Shown piece by piece: positions 7,725-15,207 of a stretch of 64,000 nt of DNA. Source of the DNA: an uncultured Flavobacteriales bacterium (lineage in GTDB: Bacteria > Bacteroidota > Bacteroidia > Flavobacteriales > UBA1820); the NCBI GenBank assembly GCA_959608625.1, contig CAUHQV010000006.1, positions 8,775 to 72,774 of the forward strand. Reading direction: 5' to 3'. The notes beneath the pieces were generated by a model. That model searched no databases. It was not told the origin of the DNA and saw nothing but the letters and a program-made list of their open reading frames with translations. Within the stretch, counting starts at the first letter, position 1; every line of letters starts with the position of its first letter. The translations under genes were made by a program, and so were the position numbers.

Positions 7725-9403
7725 TTTTCGGCTTGGGAAAGGATCCGTTCGAGTATTTTTTCAGTGACGATATAGGTAGGCTTCACCCCCGCCTCGCCCA
7801 AGGGGCCGGAAGCCAGGGTGAGCGAAGTGTCCAGCGGATTGTCGGAGGCGTAATACGCATACCGGAGCACCACATCGCGGGAAATATTGCCCCGGATACG
7901 GGAGTGCGCCTGAATGGCTTTCTGGTAGTGCGCTCCTTCCATTTCGAGCCCCACCGCGTGCCAGGACGAACGGTGGAAGAATTCGAGGACATCCTTATTT
8001 TGCAACGATGTTCCCAGCACGGTGATCATCGAACCTTCGAACACCTTCAGCCCGCTGTCGCGGAAATCTTCGGCGCCCAAGGCATTGTCCAGCGGATAGT
8101 TGTCCGCCGTGCCTTCGAATATATAAGAGGTCGGGATCATAATGTCGCCCTTCCCTCCCTCGAGAATGCCCGCTTTGCCCATAATGGAGATAGACCGCAC
8201 ATCGAGGTATTTTTTCCCGCCTTCGGGCAGGTCGATCGGTTTGAGGAGTTCATCCATGATCTCGAACGCCTGCTCCCCGAACGCATAGTCCAGCACAAAC
8301 AGTACGGGAGCCTCTTTTTCCGGCACTTTTTCAAACCGCTCCGCTAAGGAAGGCACTTTCCGGCAGTCGAATATCTGGACGTCGACGTTGGCCCCGGTCG
8401 TATCGGCGACGTAGGCCATGCCGTGCCCTTTCGCATATTGGGTCACCAGGTCCATCAAATGGCCGTTCTTCGGCTTGGAGAGGGCGACATAGAGGTTCTG
8501 GGGGATTTTTTCCCCGGCGTCTTCAATAGCGCGGCGGGCATAGAGCAGGTTCATCGCACTGTGCATATTGGCGCTGACGATGTGCAAAGGCCGTTTTTCA
8601 AGCCCCAACTCCATCAGGCGCTTTTTCACGGTGGCGGCCCATAACTCCCCGTGCACATGGTGGCCGATACGCTCCCGCAAAAGGGACGAGAAAGTGATCT
8701 CCCGGTCTTTTCCTTCGAGGGCTTCCTGCATGGACAAACGCCCCATGTGGTAAACGATACTGAAAAGGCGGTCCGGATCGTCCGGCGTAGCGAATTTCGC
8801 ATGGGCCGCCTGCACATCCTCGAACGAACGTCCGAGCAGGGTCGCCAGATAGGACAAATATACTTCGCGGGTGTTTTCTTCCAGGCGGATTTTTTCGGAG
8901 ACCAGCGCCTCGATCTTACGCCATTCGCGGGATACGCCGCCCTCGTCCGGACGGGCATGCCGCATGATCTTATCCGCTTCGTTGTACAGGAAAGTCAGGT
9001 GTGTCAGCGCATCGTATATCTCCGAACGTCCGTGGGTGACCTGCATATTCATTTGGTCGGCGTCGATGCGGAAACAGCAATGCCTGCGGCGTAGGGGGAC
9101 GATACATTCGAAAGCTGCTTCGAAACCTTCTTCGGAAGTGAAATGGATGTACCGGCATTCGTCGATACCGCGCGGCAAACGGTCGGTCACGTACAGCAAC
9201 CCGTCCAGCTCGACCTTGTGCGGGTCGGCCAGGGAACCGTATATCTCCGGGGAAAGCTCCAGCAGGCTGCGCCGCAGGGATTGGCCGGAAATGCCCCCGG
9301 GTTTGTAAAAGCCCCGGTTGAACAAATGGCGCATAGTGATGTATAAGCGCTCGATAGCGCTGCTGGATTCCTGGGCCCGTGTCCGCTTTTTCTGTGGCAG
9401 CAT
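7721..9403 (-). CDS. DUF6909-like protein with nucleoside-phosphorylase-like C-terminus
   Basis: A 560-residue cytoplasmic protein of unknown function, resembling a Bacteroidota-restricted family I believe is DUF6909. The N-terminal about 250 residues are mostly helical (IERLYITMRHLFNRGFYKPGG at the start, written in parts). From about residue 270 an alpha/beta domain appears. In its C-terminal part I read IMGKAGIL, a GDIMIPTSY strand, and GLEMEGA at 485-491. The last resembles the EMEGA signature of the purine nucleoside phosphorylase/MTAN/AMP-nucleosidase superfamily, in which the Glu contacts ribose. Nucleotide salvage or sensing is therefore possible, but this is inference. It overlaps dnaG by 4 bp and is probably transcribed with it from a TATCTTTA element near 9431-9438. 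Confidence 0.75.
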   Translation of the reverse strand: MLPQKKRTRAQESSSAIERLYITMRHLFNRGFYKPGGISGQSLRRSLLELSPEIYGSLADPHKVELDGLLYVTDRLPRGIDECRYIHFTSEEGFEAAFECIVPLRRRHCCFRIDADQMNMQVTHGRSEIYDALTHLTFLYNEADKIMRHARPDEGGVSREWRKIEALVSEKIRLEENTREVYLSYLATLLGRSFEDVQAAHAKFATPDDPDRLFSIVYHMGRLSMQEALEGKDREITFSSLLRERIGHHVHGELWAATVKKRLMELGLEKRPLHIVSANMHSAMNLLYARRAIEDAGEKIPQNLYVALSKPKNGHLMDLVTQYAKGHGMAYVADTTGANVDVQIFDCRKVPSLAERFEKVPEKEAPVLFVLDYAFGEQAFEIMDELLKPIDLPEGGKKYLDVRSISIMGKAGILEGGKGDIMIPTSYIFEGTADNYPLDNALGAEDFRDSGLKVFEGSMITVLGTSLQNKDVLEFFHRSSWHAVGLEMEGAHYQKAIQAHSRIRGNISRDVVLRYAYYASDNPLDTSLTLASGPLGEAGVKPTYIVTEKILERILSQAEK

Positions 9404-9496
9404 TTTCCTTTCAGTTTTTGGTCTGGAAGGTAAAGATACGATTTTTTATGTTAATCCGGATACCGTGCCCTATTGGACAGCAAGCGCCGCACACCA

Positions 9497-11365
9497 TCAG
9501 AACAATTCGTCGTCGCGGCTCATTTCGACCACTTTTTCCCGGTAGGCCGAAAGCAGCCGTCCACGGGAAACGAAACCTACATACCGGTTGTGGTAGCCCA
9601 CTACGGGAAGATTCCACGCGCCCGTCTTGTGGAATTTGTGGGCGATCGTTTCCATCGAATCCTTTTCCTGTTCAATCACCGCCGGGGGCTGTTGCATCAT
9701 ATTGCCCACGTTGATCTTCTGGTAAAGGGCCGTATCGAACATCACGGAGCGGATATCGTCCAAAAGGACGATACCGAGAAAGTGGTTGTGCCGGGACACC
9801 ACCGGGAAAATATTGCGGCACGATTTGGAAATGGCGTCATGCACCACATCCCCGAGAGTCGCCTCGATAGGTATCTTGATAAAATCTTTCTCGATCAGGC
9901 AGTCCAGATCCATTTCCCGGAGAATGGCCTTGTCTTTGTCCCGGCCGGGCAGGTCGCCTTTCTTTGCCAGTTCCTCGGTATAAACGCTGTATTTGGTATA
10001 GAATTTGGTAATAACGAACGACAGGGCGGAAACGACCATCAGCGGAGCGATCAATACGTACCCTCCCGTGGTCTCCGCGATCAAAAAGACGGCCGAAAGC
10101 GGGGATTGCATCACTCCGGCCATCATGCCGGCCATCCCCACCAAGGCAAAATTGGAGAGCGAAAGCGCCGCATCCGGATGGATGATATTCACCGCCCGGG
10201 CGAACGCCAGGCCCGCCACAGCGCCCATGAAAAGCGTCGGAGCGAACGTACCGCCGATACCCCCGGCTCCGAAGGTCGCCGTAGTGGCGATCATCTTCAG
10301 GTACAGCATGACCACCAGGATCACCACGGCCATCCACGGATTGTCCGGGAAGCCTATTGTCCAGCTAAGTCCTGTGACCGACATATAGTCTTCGGCCAGC
10401 AAACTGTTGATCGTCGAATAGCCGTCGCCGTACAGCGGGGGCATGAGATAGATCAAACAGCCCAAACCCAGACCGCCTACCAGCAGGCGCACATAGGTAT
10501 TGCGGAGGTTTTGTTCAAAAAACCGTCCGATACGGGAATACAATTTCGTAAAATGGATAGAGGCTATCGCCATGAAAAGGGCCAGAAGCACGTAATAAAA
10601 TATGCTTTCCAAATGGAAGGCCGCATCCTGCGTAAAATCGAGCGTCAGGGTCTGCCCCATGAAAAAATAGGAAACCAATATCCCGGTGGCGGAAGCGAGG
10701 ATCAGCGGGATGAGCGAGGCCATCGTCAGGTCGAGAGCGAAGACTTCTATCACGAAAATGACCCCCGTTACCGGGACCTTGAATATGGCCGCCAGCGCCG
10801 CCGCCGTACCGCAGGCCAGCAGCAGAGTGCGGGTCTTGGTATCCAGGTTGAGCATACGGGCGAAATTGGAGCCGATGGCCGCGCCCGTACTTACCGCAGG
10901 CCCCTCGAGTCCTACCGAACCACCGAAACCGACCGTAAGGGGGGAGGAAATAAGCGACGAATACGTGGAGCGGAACGGCAGGATGGATTTGCCTCGAGAA
11001 ATGGAATACAGCACATCGGGTATCCCATGCCCTACGCCCCGGCGCACCACGTATTTGATTACCAACAGGGTCAGGGTGATACCGATGATAGGGAATGCGA
11101 AATAGAACTCATTGAATCCCAAGTTTCCTACCAGGGTATTCTCTACAAAATTCTGAATAAAGTGCGTGAAGTTCTTCAGAATAACGGAACTAAGTCCACC
11201 CAGGAGTCCTACGATGACCGCAGAAATAAGCACCAGGCGACGCAGGGACATGTGCTTGTAGCGCCATATGATCAGACGGCGGAATGCCTCCCTGTTGGAA
11301 AATATCCTCAGGGAGTACCTCGTCCATACCTTTACGGAGTGCCACCATGTCCGTTTGCGTGTCAT
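9497..11365 (-). CDS. CLC-family chloride channel/transporter with CBS pair
   Basis: A 622-residue inner-membrane CLC protein. The selectivity region includes GHGIP at 112-116 (GSGIP in E. coli ClcA) and GSVGLEGP at 149-156 with the gating Glu154 retained. At the position of the E. coli proton glutamate Glu203, the motif IFVIEVFALD gives Val208, as in eukaryotic CLC channels; this suggests a channel and not a 2Cl-/H+ antiporter (inference). About ten membrane segments follow. Residues about 480-600 form two CBS domains that may bind adenine nucleotides. It lies 39 bp after aspS with a small hairpin in the gap, so it may be read through from aspS. Confidence 0.92.
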   Translation of the reverse strand: MTRKRTWWHSVKVWTRYSLRIFSNREAFRRLIIWRYKHMSLRRLVLISAVIVGLLGGLSSVILKNFTHFIQNFVENTLVGNLGFNEFYFAFPIIGITLTLLVIKYVVRRGVGHGIPDVLYSISRGKSILPFRSTYSSLISSPLTVGFGGSVGLEGPAVSTGAAIGSNFARMLNLDTKTRTLLLACGTAAALAAIFKVPVTGVIFVIEVFALDLTMASLIPLILASATGILVSYFFMGQTLTLDFTQDAAFHLESIFYYVLLALFMAIASIHFTKLYSRIGRFFEQNLRNTYVRLLVGGLGLGCLIYLMPPLYGDGYSTINSLLAEDYMSVTGLSWTIGFPDNPWMAVVILVVMLYLKMIATTATFGAGGIGGTFAPTLFMGAVAGLAFARAVNIIHPDAALSLSNFALVGMAGMMAGVMQSPLSAVFLIAETTGGYVLIAPLMVVSALSFVITKFYTKYSVYTEELAKKGDLPGRDKDKAILREMDLDCLIEKDFIKIPIEATLGDVVHDAISKSCRNIFPVVSRHNHFLGIVLLDDIRSVMFDTALYQKINVGNMMQQPPAVIEQEKDSMETIAHKFHKTGAWNLPVVGYHNRYVGFVSRGRLLSAYREKVVEMSRDDELF

Positions 11366-11377
11366 GCCATTAGTTTT

Positions 11378-11398
11378 ACGCCTGCCTTATACAGGCGT
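11378..11398 (-). other. Hairpin between aspS and the CLC gene
   Basis: ACGCCTG at 11378-11384 pairs with CAGGCGT at 11392-11398 (7 bp, 7-nt loop). It sits 6 bp past the aspS stop and 12 bp before the CLC start codon. On the minus strand no U-run follows, so it is not a classical terminator. It could shape the mRNA between the two genes. Confidence 0.4.
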
Positions 11399-11404
11399 CC
11401 GGTT

Positions 11405-13153
11405 TTATTGTTTCTTGATGTTCAGGCTCAGTTCGTCGAGCTGTTCGGCCGCCAAAGGCGCCGGAGCGTCTATCATCACATCCCGCCCGGAATTGTTCTT
11501 GGGGAACGCGATGAAGTCGCGGATGATCTCGTTGCCGCCCAGCAGGGCCACCAAACGGTCGAGCCCGAAAGCCAGTCCGCCGTGGGGAGGCGCGCCGTAG
11601 CGGAACGCATTCATCAGGAACCCGAACTGGTCTTCGGCCTTCTCCGGAGTGAAGCCCAAATGGCGGAACATCAGCATCTGGGTCTCCCGGTCGTGGATAC
11701 GGATCGATCCTCCGCCTACTTCGTTGCCGTTGAGCACGATATCATAGGCGTTGGCCCGCACGGCCCCAGGATCTGTATCGAGCAGCGGAATATCTTCCAG
11801 TTTGGGCGAAGTGAACGGATGGTGCATCGCGTAAAAACGCTGCGTTTCCTCGTCCCACTCGAACAGCGGGAAGTCTACCACCCACAACGGGGCGAACACG
11901 CCGGGGTTGCGAAGCCCCAGGCGTGTAGCCATTTCCATGCGCAGGGCGCCGAGCGCCTTGCGGGTCTTGTCCGCCGGGCCGGCCATCACCAGCATCAGGT
12001 CGCCGGCTTTGGCGCCCATTTGCCCGGCTATCTTTTCGAGGTCTTCGGGGGAGTAGAATTTGTCGACGGACGATTTGAATGTCCCGTCCGTATTGTGTTT
12101 GATATAGACCAGGCCGCTGCCACCTATCTGCGGGCGCTTTACCCACTCGGTCAGTTCATCGGTCTGCTTGCGGGAATAGTCGGCACATCCTTCCACCACG
12201 ATACCCACGACCAGCGGGGCATTGTCGAACACGGAAAAGCCCTTGCCTTTCACCAGGTCGTTCAGCTCGTGGAAATGCATATCGAACCGGATATCCGGCT
12301 TGTCCGAGCCGTAGAGCCGCATCGCGTCGGCATATGTCATGCGCGGGAGTTTTTCCACCTCCACTCCGCGTATTTCCTTTAGCAAATGCTTGAAAAGTCC
12401 CTCGAACGTATCGAGGATATCTTCCTGCTCCACGAACGACATCTCGCAGTCCACCTGGGTGAACTCCGGCTGGCGGTCGGCCCGCAGGTCTTCGTCGCGG
12501 AAACATTTGACGATCTGATAGTATTTGTCGATGCCTGCCACCATCAGCAGTTGCTTGAATGTCTGGGGAGACTGCGGCAGGGCGTAGAATTCGCCGGGGT
12601 TCATCCGCGAAGGCACCACGAAGTCGCGGGCGCCTTCCGGAGTGGATTTGATCAGGTACGGGGTTTCGACGTCGATGAAGCCTTGCTCCGAAAGATACTT
12701 GCGCACCGCCATCGATACCTGCGCACGCAATAGCAGATTGTTCTTCACCGGGTTGCGGCGGATGTCCAGGTAACGGTACCGCATACGCAGGTCGTCCCCG
12801 CCGTCCGATTCGTCCTCGATCGTGAAAGGAGGTACTTCGCTGGTGTTGAGCACCGTCAGTTTTTCGACGAAAAGCTCTATATCGCCGGTGGGATTGTTCG
12901 GGTTTTTCGAAGCGCGTTCCACGACCGTACCCTCGGCTTGTACCACGTATTCACGGCCCAGTTTCTTGGCGGCATCCATCAGCCCGGCGGCCGATTTTTC
13001 GTTGAAAGCCAACTGGGTAATGCCGTAGCGGTCGCGAAGATCTATGAATACCATCTGGCCGAGGTCGCGGATATGCTGTACCCAGCCCGAGAGAGTTACT
13101 TTTTGTCCTGTGTGAGCGGCGGTAAGCTGGCCGCAGGTGTGCGTTCTGAACAT
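11405..13153 (-). CDS. aspS: Aspartyl-tRNA synthetase
   Basis: AspRS charges tRNA-Asp. The 582-residue protein has the N-terminal OB-fold anticodon domain (VTLSGWVQHIRDLGQMVFIDLRD read in parts), class II motif 2 around FRDEDLRADRQPEFTQ, the bacterial GAD insertion domain in the middle, and motif 3 GLAFGLDRLVALL near the C-terminus. This is the bacterial-type architecture at normal length; whether it is discriminating or non-discriminating cannot be told here. The start MFRTHTCGQL is typical of the family. A TAATTTTG element at 13179-13186 and a perfect dyad at 13205-13219 lie upstream. Confidence 0.97.
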   Translation of the reverse strand: MFRTHTCGQLTAAHTGQKVTLSGWVQHIRDLGQMVFIDLRDRYGITQLAFNEKSAAGLMDAAKKLGREYVVQAEGTVVERASKNPNNPTGDIELFVEKLTVLNTSEVPPFTIEDESDGGDDLRMRYRYLDIRRNPVKNNLLLRAQVSMAVRKYLSEQGFIDVETPYLIKSTPEGARDFVVPSRMNPGEFYALPQSPQTFKQLLMVAGIDKYYQIVKCFRDEDLRADRQPEFTQVDCEMSFVEQEDILDTFEGLFKHLLKEIRGVEVEKLPRMTYADAMRLYGSDKPDIRFDMHFHELNDLVKGKGFSVFDNAPLVVGIVVEGCADYSRKQTDELTEWVKRPQIGGSGLVYIKHNTDGTFKSSVDKFYSPEDLEKIAGQMGAKAGDLMLVMAGPADKTRKALGALRMEMATRLGLRNPGVFAPLWVVDFPLFEWDEETQRFYAMHHPFTSPKLEDIPLLDTDPGAVRANAYDIVLNGNEVGGGSIRIHDRETQMLMFRHLGFTPEKAEDQFGFLMNAFRYGAPPHGGLAFGLDRLVALLGGNEIIRDFIAFPKNNSGRDVMIDAPAPLAAEQLDELSLNIKKQ

Positions 13154-13178
13154 TTTATCATTATGGATTTTTCGTATG

Positions 13179-13219
13179 CAAAATTAGGCAATAAATCCCT
13201 TTTCCGGGACAATGTCCCG
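13179..13219 (-). promoter_or_regulatory. Candidate aspS promoter with overlapping dyad
   Basis: On the minus strand 13179-13186 reads TAATTTTG (-7 consensus TAnnTTTG) and TTG at 13210-13212 is 23 bp away as a loose -33. A perfect 7-bp dyad CGGGACA-A-TGTCCCG spans 13205-13219 and covers the -33 position, so it could be an operator. The pairing is visible; a binding protein is not known. Confidence 0.4.
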
Positions 13220-13517
13220 CTATATTTTACTGGCCGTCAAAGCGGGCAGAACAGGCTGTAAAAGGCCGGCTTTATGGCAATACCTTAAAATCATGCGCAT
13301 CCATTCGTGCTTTGGCGTCGTCCGGAGTAAGACCGGGCGATCCGTTGCCGGGGCCATTTCATCCTCTGCCTATACAAAGATATGAAATCAAACGCTTTAT
13401 ACATAGAAAAAGGCGGAATCAAAAAATCCGGCGATACGGTCACCGTTTGGGAAATCTTTCATAGTTTTGTCAGATAGTAGAAAAATCCGTCCGGAACTGA
13501 AAAAATAACGGAACCTG
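13220..13517. other. Non-coding gap upstream of lspA
   Basis: The aspS-lspA divergent gap totals 364 bp. Beyond the aspS promoter region I see no gene. A 27-codon minus-strand stretch at about 13284-13365 reads NGPGNGSPGLTPDDAKARMD and on, but is preceded by a stop and lacks a start codon; it might be a gene remnant. No tRNA or terminator-like hairpin was found. Confidence 0.4.
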
Positions 13518-14150
13518 TTGAAAAAAGTATTTTACATCAGCCTGCTCGTGCTGGTCGCCGACCAGGCCCTTAAATTCTGGGTAAAGACCCACATGTACCT
13601 GGGCGAAAAGATCGCCGTAACCTCCTGGTTTGATCTGCATTTTGTAGAAAATCCGGGCATGGCTTTCGGAATGGAATTCGGCGGCGACGGCGGCAAACTG
13701 GCCCTGACTATTTTTCGCATCATCCTATCCGGCCTGCTCCTTTTCTGGATATGGACTCTGGCCAACCGGAAAGCACCCAACATCCTGGTGATCCCCCTGA
13801 CCCTGATATTTGCCGGAGCGGTGGGCAATGTCTTCGATTCAATGTTTTACGGGCTCATATTCAACGACCCGCCTTTCGGGGTGGCAACGTTTCTGCCCGA
13901 AGGGGGCGGATACGGGACATTCCTCCACGGCAGGGTGGTCGATATGTTCTATGTCCACCTGTGGGAGGGCAACCTCCCTGCATGGTTGCCTATTTGGGGC
14001 GGGAAACCGTTCGTGTTCTTCCCGGCCGTGTTCAATATCGCGGACATCGCCGTATCGGTGGGTATCATTCTGCTGCTCATCTTCCAGCGCAAGGCTTTCG
14101 ACCGGAAAAATTCCTACCAGAAATCCGACCGTTACGTAAAAGATTTTTAA
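13518..14150 (+). CDS. lspA: Lipoprotein signal peptidase (SPase II)
   Basis: LspA removes signal peptides from diacylglyceryl-modified prolipoproteins in the inner membrane; it is the target of globomycin. The 210-residue protein has four membrane segments (about 1-20, 65-82, 88-108, 168-190). The two catalytic aspartates are Asp107 in GNVFDSMF and Asp176 in FNIADIAVS. It is longer than the about 160-residue enterobacterial form because of an insert at about 112-165, which is usual in Bacteroidota. The start is TTG (13518-13520); there is no in-frame ATG before residue 26 and a stop lies 9 bp upstream. It is followed after 28 bp by a glucosaminidase gene. Confidence 0.95.
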   Translation: MKKVFYISLLVLVADQALKFWVKTHMYLGEKIAVTSWFDLHFVENPGMAFGMEFGGDGGKLALTIFRIILSGLLLFWIWTLANRKAPNILVIPLTLIFAGAVGNVFDSMFYGLIFNDPPFGVATFLPEGGGYGTFLHGRVVDMFYVHLWEGNLPAWLPIWGGKPFVFFPAVFNIADIAVSVGIILLLIFQRKAFDRKNSYQKSDRYVKDF

Positions 14151-14178
14151 CCGAAAACCCCTATAACCACCCATATCC

Positions 14179-15141
14179 ATGAGACGAACGATACTGACCC
14201 TTTTGATTGGCCTGTCCGGCGCCTGTGTATTCGCCCAAAGCACTTCCCAGGCCTACAAAGACTATATCGAAAAATACAAGGACGTAGCCGTCCGGCAAAT
14301 GCAGGCCGAGCGCATCCCGGCCAGCGTCATCATGGCCCAGGGGCTTCTGGAATCGGCGGCAGGCAAGAGTTACCTGGCCGTGAACGCCAACAACCATTTC
14401 GGCATCAAATGCACCCCGGACTGGAAAGGCAAAACCATCCTGAAAGACGACGACCGCAAGAACGAATGCTTCCGGAAATACGAACACGCCGAAGAATCCT
14501 ACCGCGATCATTCGGCTTTCCTCAAGCGCGACCGTTACGCCTCGCTGTATACGCTCGAACCCACCGATTATAAAGCCTGGGCGAAAGGCCTGAAAGCGGC
14601 CGGATACGCGACCGACCCTCTTTATGCGGAAAAACTCATCCGGCTGATCGATACTTATTCGCTGCATACCCTCGACATCCAGGGCGCCCCCGGTATCGTG
14701 CCGCCCGGAGAAACGGCCGTAGCGGACGGATCGGCGCAATCGGTGGTGGTAGCCGGCGACCCCAACGCCATGTTCCGCCATGCCAACAAAGGCATGCTGT
14801 ATGCCGTAGCCTTCCCGGGCGATACGCCGCTGACGATTTCGGAACGATTCAAAGTGCCGTTGAAAAAGATACTGGATTACAACGAACTGCGCTACGATTC
14901 GCAGCTCATCCCCGGCCAGTATGTCTTCCTGGTGAAGAAAAAGACCAGCGGAGCGGAAGATTTCTATACCGTACAGCCCGGCGACACGATGTACCTCATC
15001 GCCCAAAAGACCGGCATGACGGTGGAATCCCTCTACAGCAAGAACCGCATCAAAGCGGGCGAACAGCCGCCGGTAGGGGCCAAACTGTACCTGAAGCGCA
15101 ATATCCCGCGCCGCCTGGCGACCAATCCGTACAACATCTGA
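14179..15141 (+). CDS. Secreted glucosaminidase (mannosyl-glycoprotein type) with LysM
   Basis: A 320-residue peptidoglycan hydrolase. Residues 1-20 (MRRTILTLLIGLSGACVFAQ) are a signal peptide. About 25-165 is a GH73/glucosaminidase domain: VIMAQGLLESAAGKSYLA with the likely catalytic Glu, NNHFGIKC, and SYRDHSAFL are all family features. A degenerate LysM-like segment (about 212-255) and a clear LysM at the C-terminus (YTVQPGDTMYLIAQKTGMTV start) bind the glycan. It would cut N-acetylglucosaminyl linkages in the periplasm during wall remodelling. It is probably co-transcribed with lspA and ends at a strong bidirectional terminator. Confidence 0.92.
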   Translation: MRRTILTLLIGLSGACVFAQSTSQAYKDYIEKYKDVAVRQMQAERIPASVIMAQGLLESAAGKSYLAVNANNHFGIKCTPDWKGKTILKDDDRKNECFRKYEHAEESYRDHSAFLKRDRYASLYTLEPTDYKAWAKGLKAAGYATDPLYAEKLIRLIDTYSLHTLDIQGAPGIVPPGETAVADGSAQSVVVAGDPNAMFRHANKGMLYAVAFPGDTPLTISERFKVPLKKILDYNELRYDSQLIPGQYVFLVKKKTSGAEDFYTVQPGDTMYLIAQKTGMTVESLYSKNRIKAGEQPPVGAKLYLKRNIPRRLATNPYNI

Positions 15142-15153
15142 TACTGAACGGAA

Positions 15154-15195
15154 AAAACCAAAAGGCCGCTGTATCTACAGCGGCCTTTTGGTTTT
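15154..15195. terminator. Bidirectional terminator, glucosaminidase / patatin genes
   Basis: A 20-bp near-perfect stem (15154-15173 with 15176-15195, core CCAAAAGGCCGCTGTA) with A-rich 5' and T-rich 3' flanks lies between two convergent genes. It can stop transcription from both sides. Confidence 0.9.
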
Positions 15196-15207
15196 CCTGA
15201 AAAATCC

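Noticed and set aside
9473..12382. A 969-codon open frame on the plus strand
   Set aside because: It lies antisense to the CLC gene and aspS, which have full family motifs. The translation is rich in H/R/Q/G repeats without any recognisable domain, typical of a codon-bias shadow.
13284..13365. Minus-strand 27-codon stretch reading NGPGNGSPGLTPDDAKARMD
   Set aside because: Protein-like but short, preceded by a stop and without a start codon. It could be a remnant but is not strong enough for a call.
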